Notes under the pieces: model-generated
What the model saw: only the letters and a program-made list of their open reading frames with translations
The model's database searches: none
What the model was told of the DNA's origin: nothing
Source of the DNA: Thiothrix sp. UBA5583
Lineage (GTDB): Bacteria; Pseudomonadota; Gammaproteobacteria; Thiotrichales; Thiotrichaceae
Assembly: GCA_002425225.1 (NCBI GenBank)
Contig: DILV01000009.1
Location: forward strand, 102,667 to 166,666
Direction of reading: 5' to 3'
Length of the DNA: 64,000 nt
Part shown: one piece after another, positions 55,258-64,000 of the stretch
How the letters are laid out: every line of letters begins with the position of its first letter
Numbering within the stretch: the first letter of the stretch is position 1
Made by a program: the position numbers and the translations under genes

Positions 55258-55815
55258 TCATGGCTGTACCATCAGCAGGATTTGGGCGGGAACACCCGCA
55301 GTGTCTGATTCCTGCTTCAATTCAAACTTGTAAGGTTCCAGCACTTCCACTGCTGTCTTGATCGGTACAAACCATTCACCGCTACTAGAACTTTGCCGGA
55401 AAACCGCACCGGATACCGGCTCGGCATGTTCACCACGCGAGTCATACAGCCACAATTGGTAGAACGTGCCTGATTCAGGGGGCGGCAAATCCACGAACCG
55501 CATCACGCCTTGCTGGGTGCTGGCGTTCCAGACCAGATCACCCTGTACATCCTGCACTGCCGGGTTAAGCGTGCGCAACCAATTGCCCCGCAGGCTGGTA
55601 GTATCTGCTAGCAAGGTTTCGCGCAGTTGTGGCAAATCACCTGCTGTTACTTCGGCTTGTACCCGGCTGGCATAGTTGAGACCAAACCAGATCAGCAGCG
55701 CTAAGGCCAGAATCGACAGTAGGGTGAATAAGCCGGTTTGCCAGCGGCGGTCTGTCCGTGACACCAAAAAGTCCTCGCATGAATTTGCGGTGGTATAAAG
55801 GGTTTGAATTCCCAT
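55258..55815 (-). CDS. Single-pass membrane protein with RskA-type C-terminal domain
   Basis: 185 residues from the ATG at 55815: a cytosolic segment of about 35 residues, TM helix (TGLFTLLSILALALLIWFGL, about 28-47) and a periplasmic domain resembling the C-terminus of anti-sigma-K factors (DLVWNASTQQGVMRFVDLPP and YQLWLYDSRG). The start is uncertain: an ATG at 55878 would leave only 32 bases to the divergent ycaO and is less likely. No ECF sigma gene is adjacent and the cytosolic part lacks a zinc-finger anti-sigma motif. Confidence 0.75.
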   Translation of the reverse strand: MGIQTLYTTANSCEDFLVSRTDRRWQTGLFTLLSILALALLIWFGLNYASRVQAEVTAGDLPQLRETLLADTTSLRGNWLRTLNPAVQDVQGDLVWNASTQQGVMRFVDLPPPESGTFYQLWLYDSRGEHAEPVSGAVFRQSSSSGEWFVPIKTAVEVLEPYKFELKQESDTAGVPAQILLMVQP

Positions 55816-55910
55816 AAATATATCCGATTTCACTGAAATTTCCGACGATGAATTGTGCGCTGCGCTAGAATGCTTCAACTATTCGACGACTGGTCAGTTA
55901 AAGAGTTCAC

Positions 55911-57644
55911 ATGCAAACACAAACCTTTATTCCCGGCAAAGATGCCGCTCTGGAAACATCCATCGCTTCCATGCTGGCAAAACTGCAAAACATTGGCTTC
56001 AACATTGAGGAGGCATCCTGGCTCAACCCGGTCGCCAACGTCTGGTCGGTGCATATCCGTGACCGTGACTGCCCCATGCTGTTTACCAATGGCAAAGGCG
56101 CTTCGGAAAAAGCCGCCCTGGCCAGTGCGCTGGGGGAATATTTCGAGCGCCTCAGTACCAACTATTTCTGGGCAGATTTCTATCTGGGCAAAACCATCGC
56201 CAGCAGCAATTTCGTGCATTACCCACAGGAGCAATGGTTTCCGCTCACGGATGATGGCAGCCTGCCGGAAGGCTTGCTGGACGAAGACAGCCTGGCTTTT
56301 TACGACCCGGAGTCGTCCCTGGAAGCCAGTAAGCTGGTTGACCTGAATTCCGGCAATGAGGAACGCGGCATTTGCGCAGTGCCTTACGTGCGCCAGCGTG
56401 ATGGTGAAACTGTGTGGTTCCCGGTCAATGTGATTGGCAACCTGTACGTTAGCAACGGCATGTCAGCAGGTAACACCAAAACCGAAGCCCGCACCCAAGC
56501 GTTGTCGGAAATTTTCGAGCGCCACATCAAGTTCCGCATTATTGCCGAGGGTATCTGTCTGCCGGATGTACCGGAAGAGGTTATTGCCCGGTATCCGCAC
56601 ATTCAGGCCGGGATTGAGGAATTGCGTTCTGCCGGTTTCGGCATTCTGGTGAAAGATGCGTCGCTGGGCGGGGAGTACCCGGTCATGTGCGTGACCCTGC
56701 TCAACCCGGAAGACCAGGGGCTGTATGCCAGCTTCGGCGCTCACCCGCGTTTTGAAGTGGCACTGGAACGTTCCCTGACCGAACTGTTGCAAGGTCGGGC
56801 GCTGGATCGCCTCGCCGGTTTTTCCGAACCCAGTTTCGAGCTGGAAGATGTTGCTTCACCACAAAATCTGGAAACCCACTTCATCGACTCCAGTGGCCCG
56901 GTACACTGGGATTTCCTGTGGAGTGAGCCGGATCATGAATTCGTCGACTGGAATTTCGCAGGCTCCACTGAAGAAGAATGCCAGTATCTGCTGGATCGCA
57001 TCCATGCCGACGATTACGACATCTACATCATGGATTACGAACACCTAGGGGTGTATGCCTGTCGCATTGTCGTGCCGGAAATGTCCGAAATCTATCAGGC
57101 GGAGGATCTGGAATGGGATAACAACAGTACCGGCAATGCGGTGCGTGAAGCCATTCTGAACCTGCCGGAACTGGATGAGGAACAATGCGTTGAGCTGTTT
57201 GACACCATTGAGGAACTGGGGTTGGATGATCACCAACCGGTGGCTGCCCTGATCGGGCTTGCCCCGGATGCCGGTTCACTGTGGGCTGACCTGCGGGTGG
57301 CTGAACTCAAAACCCTGCTGGCACTGGTGATGGGTGATGAGGAAGCGATTCGTGAGGGTTGCCAGTGGGTGCGTCATTTCGAGCAACTGGATGAGAACCG
57401 CCGCCGCGTCTACCGCTGCATTGAAGCCTTGCTGGACATGGATGACCCACAAGGTTACACCCCCAACATTGGTCTGTTGTATGGCAAACAAACCCTGCAA
57501 CAGGCACAGGCGCTGCTGTCCGGCGAATTGCGTTTCTGGGGAATTACAGCACCTACGCTGGAATTGTACGGCTGTGACATGCACCAGCGTCTGCTGGAAG
57601 CCTACCGCAAGGTACACCCGGATCTAACCCGCCAATGGGCGTAA
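55911..57644 (+). CDS. ycaO: YcaO (ribosomal S12 methylthiotransfer accessory protein type)
   Basis: 577 residues. The YcaO ATP-binding glutamate/arginine motifs are seen in ALGEYFERLST and ALSEIFERHIKFRI. The C-terminal part (about 400-577) is helical, as in E. coli YcaO (586 residues), which acts with RimO on ribosomal protein S12. No precursor peptide or dehydrogenase is adjacent, so a bacteriocin role is unlikely. Divergent from the RskA-like gene. Confidence 0.9.
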   Translation: MQTQTFIPGKDAALETSIASMLAKLQNIGFNIEEASWLNPVANVWSVHIRDRDCPMLFTNGKGASEKAALASALGEYFERLSTNYFWADFYLGKTIASSNFVHYPQEQWFPLTDDGSLPEGLLDEDSLAFYDPESSLEASKLVDLNSGNEERGICAVPYVRQRDGETVWFPVNVIGNLYVSNGMSAGNTKTEARTQALSEIFERHIKFRIIAEGICLPDVPEEVIARYPHIQAGIEELRSAGFGILVKDASLGGEYPVMCVTLLNPEDQGLYASFGAHPRFEVALERSLTELLQGRALDRLAGFSEPSFELEDVASPQNLETHFIDSSGPVHWDFLWSEPDHEFVDWNFAGSTEEECQYLLDRIHADDYDIYIMDYEHLGVYACRIVVPEMSEIYQAEDLEWDNNSTGNAVREAILNLPELDEEQCVELFDTIEELGLDDHQPVAALIGLAPDAGSLWADLRVAELKTLLALVMGDEEAIREGCQWVRHFEQLDENRRRVYRCIEALLDMDDPQGYTPNIGLLYGKQTLQQAQALLSGELRFWGITAPTLELYGCDMHQRLLEAYRKVHPDLTRQWA

Positions 57645-57666
57645 CTGGCTGATCCGGGTTAGTTGT

Positions 57667-58608
57667 TTACAACACGCCCGCCGCTTGTTGGTCGGCGTGA
57701 TAGGATGAACGCACCATCGGCCCGCTGGCAACTTGGGTAAAGCCCATTGCCTTGCCGATTTCCGCCAGTTCCGCAAATTCTTCCGGGCTGACAAAACGGT
57801 CAACCGGCAAGTGGTGGCGGGTCGGTTGCAGGTATTGCCCAAGGGTCAGCATGTCGCAATCGTGGTCACGCAAGTCTTGCATGGTGGCGATCACTTCTTG
57901 CTTGGTTTCACCCAGCCCCAGCATCAGACCGGATTTGCTGGGAATGTGCGGGAACAGTTTCTTGAATTCTTTGATCAGTGTCAGTGAATACTGGTAATCG
58001 GCACCAGGGCGCGATTGCTTGTACAGACGCGGCACGGTTTCCATATTGTGGTTGAATACGTCCGGTGGGGCGGTTTCGAGGATTTGCAGGGCAATTTCCA
58101 TGCGACCCCGGAAATCAGGCGTCAGGATTTCAATTTTGAGATTGGGGTTCAACTCGCGGGCAGTCTGGATGCATTTGACGAAGTGTTCCGCCCCTCCATC
58201 TCGCAGATCATCGCGGTCAACCGAGGTAATCACCACATAACGCAAGCCCATCGCCTTGATGGTTTCTGCCATGTTTTGCGGCTCGTTTTCATCCAGTGGC
58301 AACGGTTTGCCGTGGGATACGTCACAGAACGGGCAGCGGCGGGTACAAATGTCACCCATGATCATGAAAGTAGCCGTGCCGTGGGTAAAGCATTCGCCCA
58401 GATTGGGGCAGGAGGCTTCTTCACAAACCGTATGCAGTTTCTGTTCACGCAGGATGGCTTTCAGGCGTTTGACTTCCGGCGTGGTCGGGGCTTTGGCCTT
58501 GATCCAGGCAGGTTTTCGGCGGAATTCGGTGGTTGGTTCAACCTTGATGGGAATACGGGCAACCTTGTCAGCGCCGCGCTCTTTATGACCGGGTTCTTTG
58601 CGTTCCAT
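57667..58608 (-). CDS. lipA: Lipoyl synthase
   Basis: 313 residues, radical-SAM enzyme that inserts sulfur into protein-bound octanoyl groups. Auxiliary cluster [12 protein letters not shown] and radical-SAM cluster CTRRCPFC are both present, as is the final RSSYHAD serine ligand. It stands convergent to ycaO; lipB is not in the window. Confidence 0.98.
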   Translation of the reverse strand: MERKEPGHKERGADKVARIPIKVEPTTEFRRKPAWIKAKAPTTPEVKRLKAILREQKLHTVCEEASCPNLGECFTHGTATFMIMGDICTRRCPFCDVSHGKPLPLDENEPQNMAETIKAMGLRYVVITSVDRDDLRDGGAEHFVKCIQTARELNPNLKIEILTPDFRGRMEIALQILETAPPDVFNHNMETVPRLYKQSRPGADYQYSLTLIKEFKKLFPHIPSKSGLMLGLGETKQEVIATMQDLRDHDCDMLTLGQYLQPTRHHLPVDRFVSPEEFAELAEIGKAMGFTQVASGPMVRSSYHADQQAAGVL

Positions 58609-58724
58609 GATTGTTTTGTGTCTCTTTGGTGGCTGGTCGTCGAATTATAAACTTTCTTCGCTTGAAATGTGCTTTTTATCAAGATCCCGTAATAGAAAAT
58701 GTACAAATTGAATCTATACTGAAA

Positions 58725-58737
58725 TTGAATGTTTCAA
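58725..58737. promoter_or_regulatory. 13-bp palindrome, copy 3
   Basis: TTGAATGTTTCAA, the exact reverse complement of the copy at 8448. It lies 26-38 bases upstream of the first gene of the envelope cluster, near a presumed promoter start. Confidence 0.4.
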
Positions 58738-58762
58738 TCCAAGGATATAGGGGGTGAGCATC

Positions 58763-59092
58763 ATGCAAGGCGCTTACAAACATGTTATCCCTTTTGCTTT
58801 CGTCGCCATGATGGTGGGGAATGGTTCATTTTCACTGGCTGACAGTGCGGTTGCCCATGCGTTGGAGGGGAGTGCCAGTGCTTCTGCACAAGTCAGGATT
58901 TCTGTGGTTGTGCCTGTGCGGGTGTTCCTGAGTGTGGATGGTGATGAGGTTGTCGCCAAATCCAATATTGCTTGGGATACGAGTGTCAGCAAAGTTGTTT
59001 CTTGTGAAGCAGATGCAGGTGATGTCAGTAATATCGGGCGCTGTAGCGCAAATAACAACGGCAATACCATGCATACGGTAACATCGCTGTAA
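58763..59092 (+). CDS. Small secreted protein, first gene of the envelope cluster
   Basis: 109 residues with an N-terminal signal peptide (about 1-26, hydrophobic core VIPFAFVAMMVGN). The mature part has VRISVVVPVRVFLSVDGDE, which resembles the region AKVTVNVPKLILLRVG of the protein encoded at 61531, so the two may be relatives, this one shorter. Two cysteines late in the protein (CEADA and GRCSAN) could bridge. The ATG at 58763 follows GGGGGTGAG; a GTG at 58754 is possible. Function not known. Confidence 0.65.
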   Translation: MQGAYKHVIPFAFVAMMVGNGSFSLADSAVAHALEGSASASAQVRISVVVPVRVFLSVDGDEVVAKSNIAWDTSVSKVVSCEADAGDVSNIGRCSANNNGNTMHTVTSL

Positions 59093-59213
59093 TAAAAAAA
59101 AGACTATGCCGTTCATCGGCCTAATTTTGACGGCAGAAAAAACGGGTGTAATGCTGGAAAGCATGGGGCGCTCTTATGCGCATGTTTTATAAGTATAAAA
59201 ATAGAACAGGGTT

Positions 59214-61436
59214 ATGGGGGAGTCGTTTATTTTTTCCAGACAGCACAGGTTTGTGTACGTGGTGGTTGTGCCCGTTTTATTGGGTGGGCAACAGGCATTA
59301 GCCAGCGATGCTAGTTCAGGCATGGTCATTGATACCGACAGCGTGTCAGCCACGATTGAATCCCTCGACAGTTTTGAGGCAGAGCAGGAGCACCTGAAGA
59401 AGCTGCTTGCCGACAAACCCAGGGCTTATCAGGACAATGTGATGGATTCCCGTGACCTTGCCGAACTGGCAGAGGAAGAGGCTGATAGCAGCGGGGATGG
59501 CGGTGATGAAGCGGAAGGCTTGCGTTCTGTGGTGCTGGAAAGCCGAGTGGATCTTGCTAGTAGTGCCGTTTCAGAAAATCAGGTTCAGCGTGCCGGAAGT
59601 GCTGGAGTTCGGCTCGAATACCGGCATGAAACCATGGATCTAGGCGAATTTGTCTGGCAAGTGGATGCGCGTGGGCGTGCTGATGACCAAACAGCCATCA
59701 ATATCGGGAGCGTGGATGGCAAACCGAAAAATGTGCGGGCAACCGTGCGTAATCTTGGCTTGCCGGTGATGACTAATGTGTTGGCAGACACTGCGGTTGG
59801 TGATATTGGTAGTGAAGTTACCCAGGCATTGGGGCGCAATTACCGGGTTGCACTGGGAACCAGTCCGGTACGTGGAGTGGGCACTCATGTATACAGTGAG
59901 AAATTTGACCTGCGGGCAGGTACGGGGGTACGTGGTGAACTACTTGGCAGCCCTTACCCCGCTTTCGAGGCTACGCAAGGCAAATTGTCATGGTTGGGGT
60001 ATAGCCAGCGTGTAGGGGAAAACTTGCTGGCAGGAGTGCAGGTCAATCAGGCAAAAGATATTCCGGTTACGGATGCCAATGGCATTACTACTTCGAATGG
60101 TACGGAAGATGTCTCCAGCGTGGCGGCTTCACTGGGCTATCGCAAACAGCAGGCCAATGGCGGAAGGTTGAATGTGCGGGCAACTGTGGTCAGTAGCAAG
60201 GCTTCCGCTGTGGTGACGGGCAGAAATCAGGGGGCTAAAGGCATCTTTGTGGAAGCCGGTTTCGAACAAGGGCGTTACCGGCATGAACTGGGTGCTTATT
60301 CCGGTGACAGCAATTTGCACTTTGGGGATAACCGGCTGCTGTCTGGCAGTCGTGGGGCTTTCTGGCGGGTTGACCATAGTGGTTCACGCCTGAATCTGGG
60401 GGGGGGGCTGGAAGTCGAGCAATATACCCCAACAGGTAATCTCAGTGTCGCCAATTCCCAGCGGGTTGGCCTGAATGCACATGCCCAATACCGTTTCAAC
60501 CGTGACGACATGCTGGGCGGCAGTTTGCAGGCGCACAACCTGCAAGCGGATGGTAATACTGTGAGTGGCAGCCGTGGTGGCTCGCGCAGTGCCAACCTGA
60601 ATGTCCATTACCAGACCCGTTTCAGGCAATTTGGGCGCAGTCGTTTCAGTGCCACCTTGCACCGTAATGAAACCCTGGTCAGTAACGGTGCTACCGCTAC
60701 TGGCGATGAAATCCAGTGGGAACAGAACTGGATTAGCGGCAAATATGAAACCATGCGTCCTGAACTGACTACCACCTTGGGTATTGCCCATGACCGTAGT
60801 GCCGGGGAGACACAGATTTACCCGACAGCAGCAGTCAGTGCCCGCTACTGGCTGGATGCAGACTGGAATGTCAGTGGTAATCTGCGTTACACCTCGCGTA
60901 CTAGCAACCTGTCGACTAGTCAGGGTGTAGCTGGTACGTTGGCAACCGAATATGCTTTGGGGAATGAGTGGCAACTAGGGGGAGCACTCAGCCTTAATCA
61001 GGCGCGGGTTGATTTCAGCGGTAATTCCCTGCTGGAACCCTCCATCATGCGTACCAATGACAAACAGGCGTATGCCTATTTGCGCTGGCAACAAACCAGT
61101 GGCAAACCTTACCAGAAGTTGGGGGGGAAGTCGGCTGGCAGTGGTGAGGTCAGTGGTGTCGTGTTTGTTGATGCCAATCAGGATGGTGAGTATCAGGTGG
61201 ATGAAGCCAGTGTACCGAATGTGGAGGTGGTACTGGACGGAACTTACCGGGTTACAACAGATGCCACGGGAGGGTTCCGTTTCAATGCGGTTACGGTGGG
61301 CAAGCATTCGCTGGGTTTGAATCTGGATACGGTTCCTTTGCCGTGGGGTGAAGGTGAAACCGCCGGTTCGGAAATTAATGTTCCATTGCGTGGACAGGTG
61401 CGTACAAATATTCCTCTAATAAAAATAAATGGATAA
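59214..61436 (+). CDS. Outer-membrane beta-barrel candidate with C-terminal Ig/CNA-B-like domain
   Basis: 740 residues. Order: signal peptide (about 1-29), an acidic linker (about 55-105; EEADSSGDGGDEAEG), a long alternating-polarity stretch rich in Gly, Arg, Asn, Ser and aromatic residues that fits a barrel (about 115-645), and a C-terminal domain (about 650-740) with VFVDANQDGEYQVDE and TDATGGFRFNAV, a Ca-binding-like SdrB/CNA-B type fold. The motif NLGLPVMTNVLADTAVGDI is conserved-looking within the barrel. Usher size (about 750-850) but no clear FimD/PapC or CfaC motif. Its neighbours and a PapD-like chaperone suggest a secretion pore for surface subunits. Confidence 0.65.
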   Translation: MGESFIFSRQHRFVYVVVVPVLLGGQQALASDASSGMVIDTDSVSATIESLDSFEAEQEHLKKLLADKPRAYQDNVMDSRDLAELAEEEADSSGDGGDEAEGLRSVVLESRVDLASSAVSENQVQRAGSAGVRLEYRHETMDLGEFVWQVDARGRADDQTAINIGSVDGKPKNVRATVRNLGLPVMTNVLADTAVGDIGSEVTQALGRNYRVALGTSPVRGVGTHVYSEKFDLRAGTGVRGELLGSPYPAFEATQGKLSWLGYSQRVGENLLAGVQVNQAKDIPVTDANGITTSNGTEDVSSVAASLGYRKQQANGGRLNVRATVVSSKASAVVTGRNQGAKGIFVEAGFEQGRYRHELGAYSGDSNLHFGDNRLLSGSRGAFWRVDHSGSRLNLGGGLEVEQYTPTGNLSVANSQRVGLNAHAQYRFNRDDMLGGSLQAHNLQADGNTVSGSRGGSRSANLNVHYQTRFRQFGRSRFSATLHRNETLVSNGATATGDEIQWEQNWISGKYETMRPELTTTLGIAHDRSAGETQIYPTAAVSARYWLDADWNVSGNLRYTSRTSNLSTSQGVAGTLATEYALGNEWQLGGALSLNQARVDFSGNSLLEPSIMRTNDKQAYAYLRWQQTSGKPYQKLGGKSAGSGEVSGVVFVDANQDGEYQVDEASVPNVEVVLDGTYRVTTDATGGFRFNAVTVGKHSLGLNLDTVPLPWGEGETAGSEINVPLRGQVRTNIPLIKING

Positions 61437-61475
61437 GTGGTTGAACCAAAAACTTTATCTCATAGACTAACCCTA

Positions 61476-61481
61476 TATAAT
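61476..61481 (+). promoter_or_regulatory. Candidate -10 box before the 61531 gene
   Basis: TATAAT in an AT-rich 94-base gap, 50 bases before the GTG at 61531. The best upstream hexamer, TTGAAC (61441-61446), is too distant (29 bp) for a standard promoter. If real it gives the subunit gene its own transcript, as common for abundant pilins. Confidence 0.3.
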
Positions 61482-61530
61482 TAGCATTAATTATTCACCT
61501 TTATTAATCATAAAAAATAAGAGGTTATTT

Positions 61531-62151
61531 GTGGATATGATTAAAAAAATATCAGCCATTGTTGTAGTGGCGAGCGTATTATTGGCTGGCAAAGCCTTGG
61601 CTGACAGTACTTTTGGTTATGGTAGTGCTGGTACTGGTCAGGTGTCTGCCACGGCGCAGGCCAAAGTCACCGTCAATGTCCCCAAGTTGATCCTGTTACG
61701 GGTTGGTACAGCAGGTGCGACCATTGACACGCTAACTTTCAGTGCATCCCCCACCATCAACACTTTGCCTGGTGCAACGCTCGGAGCGGACGGCAGCGGC
61801 AAGGCAGCTACCTGGGATGGTGCTGTTCCCCTGTTTGCAGATGCAGCCGGGCAGGATTTGAATGCACTGGTCTGGACTAATTCAGCCGGTGGCGGGGAAC
61901 TGACTTGTTCCACGACCGCCAACACCCAGTTTACCAGTGCTTTTGGCCTGACTTCTGCCAACGTGGCAGTCAGCAGCTCTGGAACATTGGGGCATCCAGG
62001 CACAAGTACTGCGTGTGGCTCTACGGTGTCTGTGGCCAAAAATACCTTGCTGGCAGGAACCTGGACGTATTCCATTGCCGGTAGCGCTTTGGCGAATGCA
62101 GCCGCAGGAACGCATACACAGACAACCACTTATACAGCAACCACGTTGTAG
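61531..62151 (+). CDS. Secreted surface-subunit candidate
   Basis: 206 residues. Signal peptide (about 1-25, ending ALA), then a Gly/Ala/Thr/Ser-rich beta protein with few charges. Two cysteines (ELTCSTT; TACGSTV) could make one disulfide. The end is TYTATTL, with alternating hydrophobics of the kind that donates a strand in fimbrial subunits. Candidate main subunit of the cluster. The GTG at 61531 is chosen for its spacing (6 bases) from AAGAGG; ATG at 61537 also fits. Confidence 0.6.
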   Translation: MDMIKKISAIVVVASVLLAGKALADSTFGYGSAGTGQVSATAQAKVTVNVPKLILLRVGTAGATIDTLTFSASPTINTLPGATLGADGSGKAATWDGAVPLFADAAGQDLNALVWTNSAGGGELTCSTTANTQFTSAFGLTSANVAVSSSGTLGHPGTSTACGSTVSVAKNTLLAGTWTYSIAGSALANAAAGTHTQTTTYTATTL

Positions 62152-62164
62152 TGGGGGGTGAGCT

Positions 62165-62809
62165 GTGTGTTGCCGCAGATGGCCTCTGGTAATCGGGATG
62201 ATGCTGGTACTGTCGACTGGCAGTGCTAGCGCTGTCTTGCTGTATAGCCCCAATCTCGGCAACAACCAGCCTCGCCAGCTTACCATGACGGTAGGTTCGC
62301 CACTTGTAGGGGTAGTGAACCGGGTAACGTTTGATGTCACTGGCAGTAATGTTAGTTCCAGCAGGATTCCGGTCACAGGAATTACTGACGCGCCTGCGAC
62401 TAATCAGGCAAATGGGGTGCTGGTGGAGGTTGATACCAGAGTCCCCAAAGTGACGGGGGGGGGAGGTAGTGGCGTAACCGTCAGCCTGAGTGTGGATTCT
62501 TCTGCCGGGTTCCCCTGTGTGGCAGGCAGTGGTTGTGGGGCAGCCATCATTCCGGCTTCCACGGTTAGCTGGATTTCCTATAACAAGGATGTGGGAAACT
62601 TTGTTGGGCAGGATATTCAGGATGGCGCTTTTTCCGGTACGGGTTCCCAGTTGCTGGCACAGTTTCTGACCGGAACGCCGGGTGTGGGTAACGACAACAA
62701 AGGCAGTGCGAAAATGTCCAATGTGCTGGTTTTTAGTTACGACAATGCCACTTTGTACCCCGCCGGGCAGTATAACGGGCGGGTAACATTCACGGCGAGT
62801 ATCCCATGA
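62165..62809 (+). CDS. Secreted protein, second subunit candidate
   Basis: 214 residues. Signal peptide (about 1-23, ending SASA). The mature protein is rich in Gly, Val, Ser, Asn and Thr with two closely spaced cysteines (FPCVAGSGCG). C-terminus VTFTASIP has an alternating pattern. The start is a GTG with GGGGGGTGAG just upstream. Its stop overlaps the next ATG by four bases (ATGA). No recognised family. Confidence 0.6.
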   Translation: MCCRRWPLVIGMMLVLSTGSASAVLLYSPNLGNNQPRQLTMTVGSPLVGVVNRVTFDVTGSNVSSSRIPVTGITDAPATNQANGVLVEVDTRVPKVTGGGGSGVTVSLSVDSSAGFPCVAGSGCGAAIIPASTVSWISYNKDVGNFVGQDIQDGAFSGTGSQLLAQFLTGTPGVGNDNKGSAKMSNVLVFSYDNATLYPAGQYNGRVTFTASIP

Positions 62810-63315
62810 GGTGGGTATGGCAAATGCTGACGCTCTGCTGGCTGATGCTGGTGGTGTCAGCACCCAATACTGGTATGGCTGCCGAGCGTCTGGATGATTC
62901 CGCATCCCCGCGCAACCGGGTGGCAGCACCGTTGGTGTTGGCAAATACGGGAGGATTGCTGGCAGAAAGCGAGGATGCGACACAAGCCATCCTCCAGTTT
63001 GGCAGGGTTGATTACCGCCTGGCGACAGCCGCGTTTGTTGGTAAGGAAGCCCGTATCTATTACGTGTTGCCAGCCAGTGTGCCCGGTCTGTTGTCGCCTG
63101 CGGGCATGAGACTGGAATGGCGTGGTAACGGTGTGTTTGCAGATGGTGTTGCCAATGCCGGGGAGCGGGTGCTGGTCTGGTCTGGGCGAGTGAATGATGT
63201 ATGGCTGAATGAAGGGCTGGATTTGACACTGTATGTTGATTTGGCGGCATTGCGTTTGTCACAAGGGGAAAACTTCGGCTTTGAAGCCTGGTTTGAAATT
63301 GAGGTATTACCATGA
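62806..63315 (+). CDS. Secreted protein, third subunit candidate
   Basis: 169 residues with a signal peptide (about 1-25). The rest is beta-rich (VYYVLPASVPG-like YYVLPASVPGL; LEWRGNGVFADGV) with no cysteines in the mature part. It starts on the overlapping ATGA and its stop overlaps the chaperone start. Tip subunit, adaptor or co-chaperone are all possible; no family assigned. Confidence 0.6.
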   Translation: MRWVWQMLTLCWLMLVVSAPNTGMAAERLDDSASPRNRVAAPLVLANTGGLLAESEDATQAILQFGRVDYRLATAAFVGKEARIYYVLPASVPGLLSPAGMRLEWRGNGVFADGVANAGERVLVWSGRVNDVWLNEGLDLTLYVDLAALRLSQGENFGFEAWFEIEVLP

Positions 63316-64000
63316 ATCATAAAAACAAGGGGTTGCTGGCAAGTTTGGCGCTGCTGGCGTTGCTGGTATCTGCGCCTGTTATGGCTGCACCGTTTGAAAT
63401 TGCTGTCAGCCCTTCCCGCTTTGAAATTGCCGGTGACAGTGGCAAGCGGATTGGGCAGTCCATTGAAATCCAGAATGTTGGGTCAGAAGCAACCGAGGTA
63501 GCCTTGCGCACGCTGGACTGGAGCTATTCGGAAAGCGGCAATGTGACCTACTACGACGAATTGCGCCCCGACAGTTGCCGCCCTTGGGTGACACTGGAAC
63601 GCAATACCATCAGTGTAGGGGCAAAAGGCAAGAAATCTTTCCGTTTTCAGGTTGAGATTCCGGCGGATGCACCCCGCACCGAATGCCGTTTCATGCTGGC
63701 AATAGAAGGTGTTGGACCGGCACACCGTACCATCATGGAATCAGGGGGGGCGAGTTTGAGTTTGCCTGTCAGCGGGCGGATTGCAGTGGCAGTGTATCTG
63801 GCGGTCAATGGGGCGGAACCCCAATTGAGTATGAAGCAGGTAGCCATGCAGAGTGTTGGTGGCAAGCGTACCCCGGTGGTGGTGGTCAGTAATGCAGGTG
63901 ATGCCCACGGGCGGCTGGATGGCAGTCTGGATGCGGTGGATGCCAAGGGGCAGGCATTTGAACTGGTACCGGAAAGTACGCCCATCCTGCCGGGGCAAAC
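63312..64000 (+). CDS. PapD-like periplasmic chaperone, 3' end off window
   Basis: At least 229 residues, cut by the right edge. Signal peptide (about 1-25, ending APVMAAP). The N-terminal immunoglobulin-like domain begins FEIAVSPSRFEI, with QSIEIQNVGSEATEVALRT and FRFQVEIPADAPRTECRF-like strands as in pilus chaperones (PapD/FimC). A second domain begins near residue 140. It presumably holds the secreted neighbours in a donor-strand complex before export through the barrel protein. An extension of the operon beyond the window is expected. Confidence 0.8.
   Translation, partial: MNHKNKGLLASLALLALLVSAPVMAAPFEIAVSPSRFEIAGDSGKRIGQSIEIQNVGSEATEVALRTLDWSYSESGNVTYYDELRPDSCRPWVTLERNTISVGAKGKKSFRFQVEIPADAPRTECRFMLAIEGVGPAHRTIMESGGASLSLPVSGRIAVAVYLAVNGAEPQLSMKQVAMQSVGGKRTPVVVVSNAGDAHGRLDGSLDAVDAKGQAFELVPESTPILPGQ

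Noticed and set aside
55911..57644. YcaO as a bacteriocin azoline synthetase
   Set aside because: No precursor peptide or dehydrogenase nearby; length and C-terminal part match the E. coli-type YcaO linked to ribosomal S12 modification.
62021..63313. A 430-codon minus-strand frame opposite the envelope cluster
   Set aside because: The plus-strand genes have signal peptides and overlapping starts; the antisense frame has none and no family resemblance.

Overview
This window looks like the chromosome of a sulfur-oxidising gammaproteobacterium, most likely Thiotrichales (Thiothrix-like). That assignment is inference from gene content: the gammaproteobacterial order rhodanese-grxC-secB-gpsA, an E. 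coli-type SpeD, TruC and YcaO, an NAD-reducing Hox [NiFe] hydrogenase, a complete assimilatory sulfate block, and a persulfide-type ArsR regulator. No rRNA, tRNA, CRISPR array, prophage or intact insertion sequence was seen.

Layout. 1-2730 (minus): envC and ctpA (ctpA runs off the left edge). 2976-5605 (plus): SqrR/BigR-like regulator, membrane rhodanese, grxC, secB, gpsA, followed by gshB. 6604-9192: DUF465 protein, OsmC, speD, NlpC/P60 lipoprotein. 9251-10386 (minus): a DUF3530 hydrolase gene split at an A10 run. 10524-13064: rubrerythrin, CCG-type Fe-S protein and DUF3501. 13145-15698: His-rich ZrgA-type metal protein with an ABC ATPase and FtsX-type permease. 15738-19391 (minus): metK-ahcY-metF behind an SAH riboswitch. 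19862-26978 (plus): tkt-gap-pgk-pyk-fba, a Calvin/glycolysis block. 27145-27663: an unknown gene. 27773-32815: hoxFUYHW. 32795-42293 (minus): cysJ, an old yellow enzyme, then cysH-cysI-cysD-cysN and an SLC13 permease. 42495-45918: hemerythrin, two hypotheticals, truC, ROK kinase. 46014-47831: a convergent restriction-modification pair with a NotI-like nuclease. 48025-50555: a sensorless sigma-54 activator and exbB-exbD-tonB. 50697-54332: hypC, a second NlpC/P60 lipoprotein, and a copper pair (PCu(A)C chaperone plus TonB-dependent copper receptor). 54492-58608: hypothetical, RskA-like protein, ycaO, lipA. 58763 to the right edge: six secreted or envelope genes ending in a PapD-like chaperone.

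How they connect. Hox reduces NAD+ with H2 and the tkt-fba block supports carbon fixation. The cys genes take sulfate to sulfide; CysH has the CC...CxxC cysteines of APS reductase and there is no cysC here, so the route probably runs APS to sulfite directly. metK-ahcY-metF runs the methyl cycle under SAH control. The exbB-exbD-tonB complex could energise the nearby copper receptor.

Most unusual features: (1) a family of roughly 105-bp nested palindromes between co-directional genes; one copy forms the translated tail of HoxH, inside the part normally cleaved off, and supplies the hoxW start; (2) a near-identical box upstream of both cysJ and cysH; (3) a 13-bp palindrome shared by three upstream regions; (4) the A10 split gene; (5) the 58.7-64 kb envelope cluster, which looks like a chaperone-dependent surface-structure system with an outer-membrane barrel I cannot assign to a usher family.
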